NCBI GenBank assembly: GCA_938005545.1
Contig: CALKXV010000066.1
Span: 1 to 38,803, forward strand
Length of the DNA stretch: 38,803 bases
Direction: 5' to 3'
Source: an uncultured Paracoccaceae bacterium
GTDB lineage: Bacteria; Pseudomonadota; Alphaproteobacteria; Rhodobacterales; Rhodobacteraceae
Position numbers and translations under genes: made by a program. Shown one piece after another: positions 26,069-34,720 of this stretch (within the stretch, counting starts at the first letter, position 1; each line of letters opens with the position of its first letter). The notes under the pieces are model-generated. The model saw only the letters and a list, made by a program, of their open reading frames with translations, was not told where the DNA came from and did not search any database.

Positions 26069-26303
26069 AAGCGTTTGTCCTTGTTGCCAAACGCCCCCAA
26101 AATTCGGTTTCGGTGAATAAACAGACGATGTCCAGAGAATCCGCAACTTTATTGGCGGAAACCCGCCAGTTCCTTCTGATTGAGGGTCGTTGGGCTTGTG
26201 GTTTTGGGGAGAATCGCACCTGCTGACCAAGCAGGGCGGGGGCGTCCGTTGCACATTGTAATTCCTGATCGCAAATGTGCTGCGCCTCTCAGAAGCAGAC
26301 TGA

Positions 26304-27317
26304 ATGCCCTACAGCACCCCGACTGATCAGCCGCACAGTTCACCGTTATTCGTCATCCCATGCCTGAACGAAGTGCAACATCTTGCATCACTTTTGGCTT
26401 GGCTAATGCGTGTGCAAGACCGCCTTGGTGGGCAGATTGTGGTGGTCGATGGCGGAAGTACCGATGGGAGCCAATTGATCGTCCGCCCTTTGGCGGCTAT
26501 GCATCCCAAGCTTCATTTGATCGATAATCCCGACCGGATCCAAAGTGCAGCCGTAAACCGGGCAGTTGAGGCGTTTGGTCAAGCTGCCACCCATCTGATC
26601 CGGATCGACGCGCATGCCGCCTATCCCGAGAACTTCTGCGATGTCTTACTAGATGAGGTCGATAAAACCGGCGCTGCAAGCGTCGTCGTCAGTATGAAGG
26701 CCGACGGAATTGGACTTACCCAACGCAGCATCGCCGCCGCTCAAAATGCTCCCGTTGGCAACGGCGGTTCAAAACACCGGCTTAAGCCGATCGGAGAATT
26801 CGTAGACCACGGGCATCATGCTTTGATCAGGCTTGACGCGTTCCGCTCAGTCGGCGGCTATGACGCCAGTTTTAGTCACAATGAAGATGCCGAACTCGAC
26901 TTTAGGTTACGCAAAGCCGGACACCGCATCTGGCTGACGGAACGGATCGAAGTCACCTATTACCCGCGCAAAACCATCAAGGCTTTGGGGCGACAATACT
27001 TCAACTTTGGGGCAGGACGATCGAAGAACCTGTTGAAGCACCGGTCGCGCCCCAATTTGCGGCAACTCAAGGCAATCTCTATTTTTCCGCTGGTGACCTT
27101 AGCGTCCCTTAGTCCGATCAACCCCTTTTTCGCTTTGCCTTGTATCGCATGGGTGTCCTTCTGTCTGACCATGGCACTGGAACGTGCTTGGCTTGCAAGG
27201 GATGCCAGACTTCTGCTGGTGGCACCTATCGCGATGATCATGCATATCGCGTGGTCTCTTGGATTTTGGTGCCATGTGCTGCAACCTCGTCGTCGCCAAT
27301 CGCAGAGACCCGCATGA
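26304..27317 (+). CDS. exoA: ExoA-like family 2 glycosyltransferase
   Basis: The 337-residue protein is a GT-A transferase: FVIPCLNEVQHLASLLAWL, VVVDGGSTDGSQ, the DAHAAYP motif (RIDAH in place of DxD) and SHNEDAELDFRLRKAGHRIW. The C-terminal third is hydrophobic (two or three helices, for example LLLVAPIAMIMHIAWSLGFW), so the enzyme sits at the inner membrane. This layout and the phrase HNEDAELDFR match ExoA of succinoglycan synthesis, which adds the second sugar to the lipid carrier. It overlaps the next start by four bases (ATGA). Confidence 0.8.
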   Translation: MPYSTPTDQPHSSPLFVIPCLNEVQHLASLLAWLMRVQDRLGGQIVVVDGGSTDGSQLIVRPLAAMHPKLHLIDNPDRIQSAAVNRAVEAFGQAATHLIRIDAHAAYPENFCDVLLDEVDKTGAASVVVSMKADGIGLTQRSIAAAQNAPVGNGGSKHRLKPIGEFVDHGHHALIRLDAFRSVGGYDASFSHNEDAELDFRLRKAGHRIWLTERIEVTYYPRKTIKALGRQYFNFGAGRSKNLLKHRSRPNLRQLKAISIFPLVTLASLSPINPFFALPCIAWVSFCLTMALERAWLARDARLLLVAPIAMIMHIAWSLGFWCHVLQPRRRQSQRPA

Positions 27318-28243
27318 ACATCGAACTGACAAACGCTGTCCAGATTTGCATCTGCACATTCAGGCGGCCCAGCTTGATCGAAGCGTTGCAATCGCTGAGT
27401 GGTACCGAGGTCGATTTGCCTGTTTCTATCCTTGTTGTCGACAACGACGAGACGCCATCGGCGAAACCTTTGGTCGACGGTTTCGCGGCATCATCCGACT
27501 TGCCGGTGACTTATGTACATTGCCCGGGGGCGAATATCTCGGTTGCCCGGAATGCCGCACTGATCCATGCCAAGGCTCGTTTTCTGGCGTTTCTGGACGA
27601 CGACGAAACGGCAGATCCCAGTTGGGTCGGTTGTTTGAAAGCCACCCTTTGCGAAACGAAATCTGCTGTTGTCTTGGGACCTGTAAAAGCTGTCTACGAC
27701 CAACACACTCCCGGCTGGATCCAGAAAGCTGACTTACATTCGACATCTCCTGTCTTCGTTGAAGGTAGGATAATCTCAGGATATTCGTGTAATGTTTTAA
27801 TCGACAGACAGAACGATGTCTTTGACGGCCTAGAGTTTGAAACCGAACTTGGCCGAACAGGTGGCGAAGACACGGCCTTTTTCTCCGAAGTTTATGATCG
27901 TGGCGGGCGGATTTCTTATGCGCGCGACGCAGTGGTGTATGAAAAGGTTCCGTTTGATCGGGCGCGTTTTGCCTGGTTGGCAAAGAGACGCTACCGGATG
28001 GGCCAGACACATGGCCGTTTGCTGTTCCGCCAAAGAAACGCGCCGAAGCAACTCCAGGGCGTTTTACTGGCGCTGGCAAAGACGGGTTATTGCGCGGCTT
28101 CGGCCCTTTCCACCGCTTTCAACCCAGTTCGACGCAATACTGCTGTACTTCGCGGATGCCTGCATGCCGGTACGCTAAGCGCGTATCTGGGGCTTCCCAA
28201 TCTTGAACTCTACGGAAATAAAAATGAAAGTGCGACGCCGTGA
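27314..28243 (+). CDS. exoM: ExoM-like family 2 glycosyltransferase
   Basis: A soluble GT-A transferase of 309 residues. The start ATG 27314 overlaps the exoA-like stop (ATGA), so the two are coupled; the frame is open upstream but only as a shadow of exoA. Motifs are VQICICTFRRPSLIEALQSL, SILVVDNDETPSA, GANISVARNAAL, FLAFLDDDETADPSWV (DDD metal site) and TGGEDTAFFSEV. This order is typical of ExoM, which adds a glucose during succinoglycan repeat assembly. It ends with GTGA overlapping the exoP-like start. Donor specificity here is inferred. Confidence 0.8.
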   Translation: MNIELTNAVQICICTFRRPSLIEALQSLSGTEVDLPVSILVVDNDETPSAKPLVDGFAASSDLPVTYVHCPGANISVARNAALIHAKARFLAFLDDDETADPSWVGCLKATLCETKSAVVLGPVKAVYDQHTPGWIQKADLHSTSPVFVEGRIISGYSCNVLIDRQNDVFDGLEFETELGRTGGEDTAFFSEVYDRGGRISYARDAVVYEKVPFDRARFAWLAKRRYRMGQTHGRLLFRQRNAPKQLQGVLLALAKTGYCAASALSTAFNPVRRNTAVLRGCLHAGTLSAYLGLPNLELYGNKNESATP

Positions 28244-30168
28244 ACGATATGACACAGAAGACTACCACGGTGACTACTTTAACCGACAAGTATGACCCGG
28301 TATCACAATCGAGCGGACCCGCGCTGGACGTCATCCTAATCTTGAAGCGGCAAAAATGGCCAATTATTTTGGGTGCTGTACTTGGATTAGGCTTAAGCCT
28401 TGCGCATTACGCGACAAGTCCAAAGACTTATTACGCCGCTTCAAATATCCTGATCAACGAACAAGACAATACACCGCAGGATGAACTGACAGCCTCGGTG
28501 CCAATTATTCGAAACGAAACAACCGTTCTGAATGAGATGCAGGTGTTGAGATCATTGCAATTGGCCGAGCGTATCGTTGCCGAACTGGATTTGGTTCAAC
28601 GGGACGATTTTCTTTCGCAGCCGGTGTCGGTTGCCCGCCAGACTTTGAGCGCATTAAAGGTGCGGTCGAAAAAACTAATTCCGATCCCAACGACTGATGT
28701 CGTGGATACCGCGGTGGTCACCGAGGCCGATACGTTTCTGGCAACAGCTTTGACGTTGCAAAAGGATGTTGGATTACAACGTATCGGGCGCACCTTTGCG
28801 ATTGAGATCAGCTATATTCACCATGACCCGGATCTTGCTGCAGCCATCACAAACGCTTACGCCACAGTATATCTGCAGGACCGTCAAATCGCCAATTTGG
28901 AAGCCGCAGACCGTAGTGCGGAATGGTTGCAAGGCCATATCGACGAGATCCAAGAAAGTGCTAATGCTGCCGCGGCGGAGGCTGAAACCTTTCGCATCAA
29001 CAACCGGGCCTCGAATGTACAGGCCTCTAGCCAATTGGATCAACGTGCCGCCACGCTGAACGAGCTGCACGCGACGCTCCTGGAACGATATGAAATGATC
29101 GCCATCGAAGGGTCCTATCCAATCGCCAATGGCCGCGTTCTAAGCGCAGCAGTTACGCCAGTGTCGCCAGCCTTGCCGAAAGCGTGGCGCATTCTGGCGG
29201 TTGGTCTTGTGTTAGGTTTGATGGGCGGTTTTGCTTTTGCTGCATGGCGTGAAACACGCGAAGTTAATTTCCGCGCGGGCCATGAAATCCGTGAGCTAAC
29301 CGGCTTGCCCTTTCTTGGGTATCTGGGCCGGTTTCGACACAAGCGTCTGGATTGGCATTACACAAAATTCCGCCAATCCATGTCGCAGGGCAAGGCTCGC
29401 AAACTGTTCCGCTGGTTGCCGAACACTAATGTCGACAAGGAAAAGCACGGAAATCATATTGAGATCGCCAATTGTGCCCCGTCCTATCTGTTGCCTGTTA
29501 TCGCGCAGGATGCTCCTTATTGCGAAACGATCAAGAACGTCCTTGCGACCCTGAACCTGTCCGGGCAGCAACAGGATAACCAATTGATCGCTGTCGGCAG
29601 TCTGAACCACGGCGAAGGCCGTTCGACAATTGCGGCAAATATTGCGCAGCTTGCGGCGTTGGAAGGACAACGGGTTCTGTTGGTTGACGCTGATCTGGCG
29701 AACCCCGAGCTTAGCCGACAGTTTGGATTTAGGGATGAGGTCGGACTTCACGACATTATTGCCGGTCGGATTCCTCTTGATGATGCGATATTCAATTTGC
29801 CCGAAACTGGATTGAGCATTCTACCCGGTCGCCTCAGGTCAAAACGCGCCAGTTTAGGAGCCCCCGGCAAACTTTCAAAGCTGTTGGATCAGGCCCGGCA
29901 ACGGTTTGATTTGATCGTCGTCGATTTTCAGCCCCTTGGAAGTTCGCCAGACCTGAAAGCAAATTTGCCCAACATTGATTCGGTCGTCTTAGTGGCCGAA
30001 TGGGGCAAAACATCGAAGCAAAGTCTGATGCAATATACACAGAACGAACCACAATTATGTGCCAAGACTGTAGGTGTACTTCTGAACCAAACCGTATCGC
30101 GGAAACTGGCGCTTTATGGGGTGGCCAAGACCGAGACAATGCGGCGCCGTTATCCCGGATTTGCCTGA
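28240..30168 (+). CDS. exoP: Wzc/ExoP-like polysaccharide co-polymerase with altered P-loop
   Basis: The 642-residue inner-membrane protein controls chain length and export. A cytoplasmic N-terminus leads to TM1 (about 40-58), then a periplasmic Wzz domain, and a proline-rich TM2 region (SPALPKAWRILAVGLVLG, about 310-337). The cytoplasmic BY-kinase-type domain has a Walker A that reads GEGRST at residues 458-463, with arginine where lysine is expected. Walker A' is VLLVDADL at 479-486. The C-terminus has only two tyrosines (ALYG, RRYPGFA), far fewer than a typical tyrosine cluster. GTG 28240 overlaps the exoM-like stop; an ATG nine bases later is possible. It may have lost kinase activity while keeping structural function. 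Confidence 0.82.
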   Translation: MNDMTQKTTTVTTLTDKYDPVSQSSGPALDVILILKRQKWPIILGAVLGLGLSLAHYATSPKTYYAASNILINEQDNTPQDELTASVPIIRNETTVLNEMQVLRSLQLAERIVAELDLVQRDDFLSQPVSVARQTLSALKVRSKKLIPIPTTDVVDTAVVTEADTFLATALTLQKDVGLQRIGRTFAIEISYIHHDPDLAAAITNAYATVYLQDRQIANLEAADRSAEWLQGHIDEIQESANAAAAEAETFRINNRASNVQASSQLDQRAATLNELHATLLERYEMIAIEGSYPIANGRVLSAAVTPVSPALPKAWRILAVGLVLGLMGGFAFAAWRETREVNFRAGHEIRELTGLPFLGYLGRFRHKRLDWHYTKFRQSMSQGKARKLFRWLPNTNVDKEKHGNHIEIANCAPSYLLPVIAQDAPYCETIKNVLATLNLSGQQQDNQLIAVGSLNHGEGRSTIAANIAQLAALEGQRVLLVDADLANPELSRQFGFRDEVGLHDIIAGRIPLDDAIFNLPETGLSILPGRLRSKRASLGAPGKLSKLLDQARQRFDLIVVDFQPLGSSPDLKANLPNIDSVVLVAEWGKTSKQSLMQYTQNEPQLCAKTVGVLLNQTVSRKLALYGVAKTETMRRRYPGFA

Positions 30169-30303
30169 TGACCCCGTAACCTCCTGACAAGAAATGACCT
30201 AGCAACAGCCTTATTGACCTCACCATTTTGATCTAAATTCGACTTGACCACGTTGACGTGGCTGCGCGAACGGGGGCAATGTGTTGGTTGAAGGGGTTGA
30301 AAA

Positions 30304-30507
30304 ATGCGGTTGTCGGTCTTTCTTTTGCTCGCACTAGTTATTTCGTTGGGGGTTGGGGTCATTGCTGGCTTAAGCGGCGCAGGAATATGGGCCAGTTTAA
30401 CACGCGCTATAGTGGTGCTGGTTGTCCTGCAAGTCGCCTACTTTCTATTTCTTGTTTTTGCATCAAGAGGCGGCGACAAAACCAAACTTGGTCAGAACCA
30501 CGACTAA
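30304..30507 (+). CDS. Small membrane protein, ExoX-like exopolysaccharide production repressor
   Basis: A 67-residue inner-membrane protein with two hydrophobic helices (LSVFLLLALVISLGVGVIAG and TRAIVVLVVLQVAYFLFLVF) and a short polar tail. The pattern LLQ-GYF/LQVAYF in the second helix and its location in the exo locus match the ExoX/PssX-like repressors that dampen ExoY activity. AAGGGG lies upstream of the ATG. It is too short for a firm family call. Its stop overlaps the opposing double-GT2 stop in CTAA (30504-30507). Confidence 0.55.
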   Translation: MRLSVFLLLALVISLGVGVIAGLSGAGIWASLTRAIVVLVVLQVAYFLFLVFASRGGDKTKLGQNHD

Positions 30508-32465
30508 GACCGCTCTGCATCGGCACCAAATCGCTTAAGGAATTCCGAAAGCCCTGGCTCTGGTCGTCCCGCAATGCGGATCAACGTTCCACGAAGAGCT
30601 AACCGCAGTGTTTCGCTTGGCGAGAGCGCTTGGCTGACAAAAAGGCGCGTGTGCGACTTGACCAAACCGGCGGCACGCATGGATGCTGGATACCTGAAAC
30701 CATTTCCCTGTACGAAATCCGATTGTGCTGCGTCATCTGCCTTGTTCCAGACCAGACGTTGCAAAACCTGCACCGAACGTTTTAGCGCCAATTCACGGCG
30801 GAACCATCCGGCTGCAGAGCCAAGGTCACGCGTCGTATTGGTTCCGTTTTCGGCCCAAACGGCGGTTGGTGTCATGGCAACATAAACAGGTTCGACAATC
30901 GCGAATGTCCGCAGGTATTCCTGCAAAGTTGCGCTTGTGGTTACTTTGATTTCAAGATCGCTGACGGCACGGTTTGACCAAAACAACCCGCCGTTTGAAG
31001 CCCCCATGTCGGCAAGCAGCGCCAGATGAAATCTCTCCGGGCTATAAATTCCCTCGTCGAATTTCGATTCTAAAAGACCGGTGTCGCTAAGGTGTGCGTC
31101 TTCGGTTCCGCTTGCATATTCCACAAGCTGGTTGCGCATTACGATTTCTACACCTTCGCGTTCTATGACCCGAATGTTGTCCTCTAGGTGCGTGGGCAAT
31201 AGCTGGTTGTCGTCCTCTAGCACGCAGAAGAATTGAGCGTGGTGCGGGTTCGCTTTTGTGAAGCACTGATCGATGTTCTTTGAAGCCAACAGGTTTTGCC
31301 GATTGGCATGGTAGTTGATCCGTGCGTCCCGCAAATCAGTGACCACGCGTTCCGACGAACAACTGGGATCGTCGTCGTACACATCGCAGATCCAGTTAGG
31401 TTCGGTTTGATTCTGAAGCCCTTCCAGCGCGCGGCGCAGTTGTTCGGGACGCTGGAAAGTCGGCACCCGGACATGCACCATTGTTTGTTTTCTGAACGAG
31501 GCGGCTGCAAGATTACTGGGAAGAACACCACTGAACGGGGTGGCCGGGCGTTTCCTAAAGACTTTGCGTTTCGCGATTTTGCCAAGATCCATTGCGACAA
31601 TCGGGTCGCAGGCCACGCCGAGCGCCGCGCGACCCAATCGCCATGCTTTGGCGTCCTGCACGACGGTCTCCAGTGTCATCCGGTGGCGCAACGCGGAAAT
31701 GCGCGTGTCGATTGCGCCTTTATGGTTTGGGGCAAGCGCGCGAATGTCCGTCAAGGCCGTGATCATTGCGGCCGCATCCTTGGGTTTAAGTCGGTGCGAA
31801 GTCGATCCGCTGCGTCGTCGATAAAAGTAGAGAGCTTCCGATATCAAAGCCAGCGCATGCCCCGCCATTGTCAGCCGCAAAAGCAGATCGAAATCTTCGC
31901 CAATTGGCAAATCTGATCGATAACGAAGATCAGCAAGCGCATCGCGCCGTATTATTGGTTTTAAGTATCCCAACTGGTTCGGTTGGCCCAAAAAATCCGG
32001 GTCTAGCAAAGCGGCGATGTCGATTTGAATTGTCCGGGAAGCGACGGGAAACAAGGTTGCGCCCGTCGCTTGGTCCGCTCCCTCAAAAAATAGCTGGTTG
32101 TCGGCGACGATGATTGCGTCGGTGTTGGTTGTGGTTTCCAGCAAAGTCTGGAACCGATCCCGGTGCATCAAATCGTCTGCATCCACAATGGCAATCCATG
32201 TGCCACGTGCCACGTCGATGGCGCGATTACGAGCACCGCCGGGACCCAAACTTTCGGTGGCTGTGATGACCCGCAAACGCGTATCCGAGATGTTCGAGAG
32301 CACCGTCAGACTATTGTCGGTCGAACAATCGTCCGAAACGATCAACTCAAAGTCAGAAAAACTTTGTGACAACACAGACTCGACCGCGCCTTGTAGAAAT
32401 TCCACGCCATTGCGGTTCGCCATGATAACCGACAGTTTCGGCTTGGTACGGGTATCTTGCGTCAT
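30504..32465 (-). CDS. exoO: Double family 2 glycosyltransferase (ExoO-like plus second GT2)
   Basis: The 653-residue protein holds two GT-A domains. The first (residues about 8-240) has LSVIMANRNGVEFLQGAVES, IVSDDCSTDNS, ARNRAIDVARGTWIAIVDAD and GEDFDLLLRL, close to ExoO. The second (about 330-545) has VHVRVPTFQRPEQLRRALEG, DVYDDDPS and CVLEDDNQLLP. Both keep acidic metal-binding residues, so both may be active and add two sugars successively. GAAGG is upstream of the ATG. It runs against the surrounding plus-strand genes and its TAG shares four bases with the small membrane gene's TAA. The gene symbol rests on the N-terminal half only. Confidence 0.75.
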   Translation of the reverse strand: MTQDTRTKPKLSVIMANRNGVEFLQGAVESVLSQSFSDFELIVSDDCSTDNSLTVLSNISDTRLRVITATESLGPGGARNRAIDVARGTWIAIVDADDLMHRDRFQTLLETTTNTDAIIVADNQLFFEGADQATGATLFPVASRTIQIDIAALLDPDFLGQPNQLGYLKPIIRRDALADLRYRSDLPIGEDFDLLLRLTMAGHALALISEALYFYRRRSGSTSHRLKPKDAAAMITALTDIRALAPNHKGAIDTRISALRHRMTLETVVQDAKAWRLGRAALGVACDPIVAMDLGKIAKRKVFRKRPATPFSGVLPSNLAAASFRKQTMVHVRVPTFQRPEQLRRALEGLQNQTEPNWICDVYDDDPSCSSERVVTDLRDARINYHANRQNLLASKNIDQCFTKANPHHAQFFCVLEDDNQLLPTHLEDNIRVIEREGVEIVMRNQLVEYASGTEDAHLSDTGLLESKFDEGIYSPERFHLALLADMGASNGGLFWSNRAVSDLEIKVTTSATLQEYLRTFAIVEPVYVAMTPTAVWAENGTNTTRDLGSAAGWFRRELALKRSVQVLQRLVWNKADDAAQSDFVQGNGFRYPASMRAAGLVKSHTRLFVSQALSPSETLRLALRGTLIRIAGRPEPGLSEFLKRFGADAERS

Positions 32466-32564
32466 GCGATTACACCTTCAAAACGGTTAGAGTTTGCCGA
32501 ATAGCGCCGATGCTTCGAAACCTGCCACGATTTCGGCACATTTCGACGCGACAACTCAGAAAAA

Positions 32565-33815
32565 GTGCAGATCGGATTTTCAGGCGTGAGCAACACATCA
32601 ATTTCCTACGAAGCCCATCTGCGCTTTGGTCGCCTTGGCAGTATCCAGACCCGGCTTGAACCAATTCTTGCGGCGACCGCTTTGACCGGTCTTGTCTTTG
32701 TTCCGGCGATCGGAAAATTCGGAGCGTTGGTTTTTCTTGTGTGCGGCATTGGACTTTGCCTGCTGCGACCGGGCGAGATGATGGCAAAAGGATTGCGGCA
32801 CTGGCCGGTTCTGCTGTTGCCGATTCTTTTCATGCTCAGCTTTTCTTGGTCGCGCGAACCCGCACTTAGTCTCAGGTTCGGCTCCCAACTTTTGGCAACG
32901 GCCGTTGTGACGGTGGCCATCTGTCGGCACATCTCTGCGCGCGTTTTCGTCCTGACATTGTTCGGTTGCATGATGGTCTCGATGTTGGCCAGTCTCGTGA
33001 TCGGTGATGTGCGCAGCGACACTGGTGCGCTTATCGGCATCTATGGCAGTAAGAACGCTTTTGCCGGTTCGGCATCGACTTTCACAGTTCTGGCCTTTGG
33101 CGTCTCGATGATGAGTACGGCCGGATGGCCCTTGCGACTGCTGGGGCTTTTCAGCCTTGTTGCGGGGGCAAGTTTGGTCGTCGCGGCACAATCCGTCAGC
33201 GCGATCCTTTTCCTTCTGCCAACGCTGATGGTCCTGTTGATCTTCATGAAAGTCGGTCGACTTGGCGCTTTGCCTGCTTGGTCCGCCGTCGCATTTACCT
33301 GCCTTGGCCTGATCCTTGCCGGTCTGGCACTGCAAGCCAATTGGAACCTCGTTTCGGGTTTCGTGTTGGAGGCCACCGGGAAGGACTTGACACTGACTGG
33401 GCGCACCGAACTCTGGGCAGCCGCTCTGGCGCTGATCGCCGAACGTCCGATTTTGGGTGTCGGTTACCAGGCTTTCTGGGTTCAAGGCCATTCGGATGCC
33501 GAGACGCTTTGGTTTATGTTCGGTATAGAAAGTCGCAGCGGGTTCAACTTTCATAACATGTACCTTTCGAACGCAGTCGAAATCGGTATTCCGGGAGCCG
33601 TCCTGCAAGCAATAATTCTGCTCGGCACCGCTTTTCTGACCGGTGTTTGGGCGGTTCGTTCGGGCGGTGCGGTTCCGGCAACTTTGTCTGCGTTGATCTT
33701 CGTCGCGGTTTTGGGCAGCGCGGTGGAAGTACCACTTTTCTTCCAGTTCAGCCTGCGAACCGTCATGGTATTTGCGGCCCTCGTTTATGCACGTGAAGCT
33801 TTGCATCGCCGCTAA
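32565..33815 (+). CDS. exoQ: ExoQ/Wzy-like polysaccharide polymerase
   Basis: The 416-residue integral membrane protein has roughly ten to twelve hydrophobic helices and the O-antigen ligase/polymerase loop near GRTELWAAALALIAERPILG and SGFNFHNMYLSNAVEIGIPG (the FHN...E motif of the Wzy_C/ExoQ group). It should polymerise lipid-linked repeat units at the periplasmic face. GTG 32565 is the farthest start; GTG 32586 is equally possible and neither has a strong ribosome-binding site. It is divergent from the double-GT2 gene with about 100 bp between starts. Its TAA shares CTAA with the opposing exoV-like stop. Confidence 0.82.
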   Translation: MQIGFSGVSNTSISYEAHLRFGRLGSIQTRLEPILAATALTGLVFVPAIGKFGALVFLVCGIGLCLLRPGEMMAKGLRHWPVLLLPILFMLSFSWSREPALSLRFGSQLLATAVVTVAICRHISARVFVLTLFGCMMVSMLASLVIGDVRSDTGALIGIYGSKNAFAGSASTFTVLAFGVSMMSTAGWPLRLLGLFSLVAGASLVVAAQSVSAILFLLPTLMVLLIFMKVGRLGALPAWSAVAFTCLGLILAGLALQANWNLVSGFVLEATGKDLTLTGRTELWAAALALIAERPILGVGYQAFWVQGHSDAETLWFMFGIESRSGFNFHNMYLSNAVEIGIPGAVLQAIILLGTAFLTGVWAVRSGGAVPATLSALIFVAVLGSAVEVPLFFQFSLRTVMVFAALVYAREALHRR

Positions 33816-34720
33816 GCACGCGCTGACTGAAGAGGTGCGTAATCCCGAACGATGTGGTCAACTGCGGTCATTGCCCTGTCGGTGGCCCGTTCGATATTGG
33901 CATCACTGCTTAGCTGAGGATCGACCTTGGCCAATCGATGCAAACTGCTGGCCGCTCGGTGTGCAATTCTCGCGTTGATGGGGCGAAAGGCGCGGCTGCC
34001 AAAAACTGCGCGTGCACGGGGCCCTGATCCCCAGCGGCCTGTATGAAACGCCCAAGCCTCGCGACCGTTCGAGGGCCGTAAGTTTTTAGGTCTATAGTCT
34101 ATTTCCAGCGACGCGGCCCAGTCATGCCACTTGCCGCGATGCACGTGATGCATTGTCTTTACGCCAACCCAAGGGGTGCGCAGCGCGTCTGAAACAATGG
34201 CGCCATGCATCGCCTCAGTGATGACCAGATTAGCACCTTGGATGTCGGCCAAGATCAAATCGGTTGGTTTGGTTGGATCAATAAAATGGACGCCTGCCAA
34301 GTCGCAGACACGTTGCCAGTTTCCACGTTCGACGCTTTCGTAATGCGGGATAAACGCCACCTCGATCCTTTTGGCAGGAGGCGGTAAAACCGTCTGGCGT
34401 AACAACACCGCAGCGTCAGTGACTGCGAGATCCAAATCGAGCTTCAGCGCTTTGCAGGTTTCGGGGCCGCGCACAAACCGGATGTCCCAGCTACCGTCGT
34501 GCACATCGGGCAGCGCGGAATAGGCACCGGCAAATCCAGAACCGACCACGACTTTCCGAGCGTTTGCCGGATAGATGTCTTGAATGATCGACCCAATGCC
34601 AAGAAACAGAACGTCGTTGTTCTCATCCAGAAAATCGTCTGGCAGCAATGTTCGCCATATGGAAGCGTTCAACTCGTCACCGAAATTTGGTGGCGTTCCT
34701 TGAAAGTATGTTAGTTTCAT
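33812..34720 (-). CDS. exoV: ExoV-like polysaccharide pyruvyl transferase
   Basis: The 302-residue protein belongs to the polysaccharide pyruvyl transferase family, which ketal-links pyruvate from phosphoenolpyruvate to a sugar of the repeat unit. Family marks are MKLTYFQGTPPNFGDELNAS, LFLGIGSII, VVGSGFAG, RFVRGPETCKAL, DAAVLL, VAFIPHYES and VITEAMHGAIVSDALRTPWV. It lies 3' of the flippase with a four-base ATGA overlap. Pyruvate substitution would make the polymer acidic. It converges on exoQ and shares its stop bases. Confidence 0.85.
   Translation of the reverse strand: MKLTYFQGTPPNFGDELNASIWRTLLPDDFLDENNDVLFLGIGSIIQDIYPANARKVVVGSGFAGAYSALPDVHDGSWDIRFVRGPETCKALKLDLDLAVTDAAVLLRQTVLPPPAKRIEVAFIPHYESVERGNWQRVCDLAGVHFIDPTKPTDLILADIQGANLVITEAMHGAIVSDALRTPWVGVKTMHHVHRGKWHDWAASLEIDYRPKNLRPSNGREAWAFHTGRWGSGPRARAVFGSRAFRPINARIAHRAASSLHRLAKVDPQLSSDANIERATDRAMTAVDHIVRDYAPLQSARA

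Noticed and set aside
32598-33806. Very long open frame (402 codons) antisense to the exoQ-like gene
   Set aside because: The translation is a low-complexity polar sequence rich in Q, R, K and N with no domain; it is the complement of the hydrophobic codons of a membrane protein.
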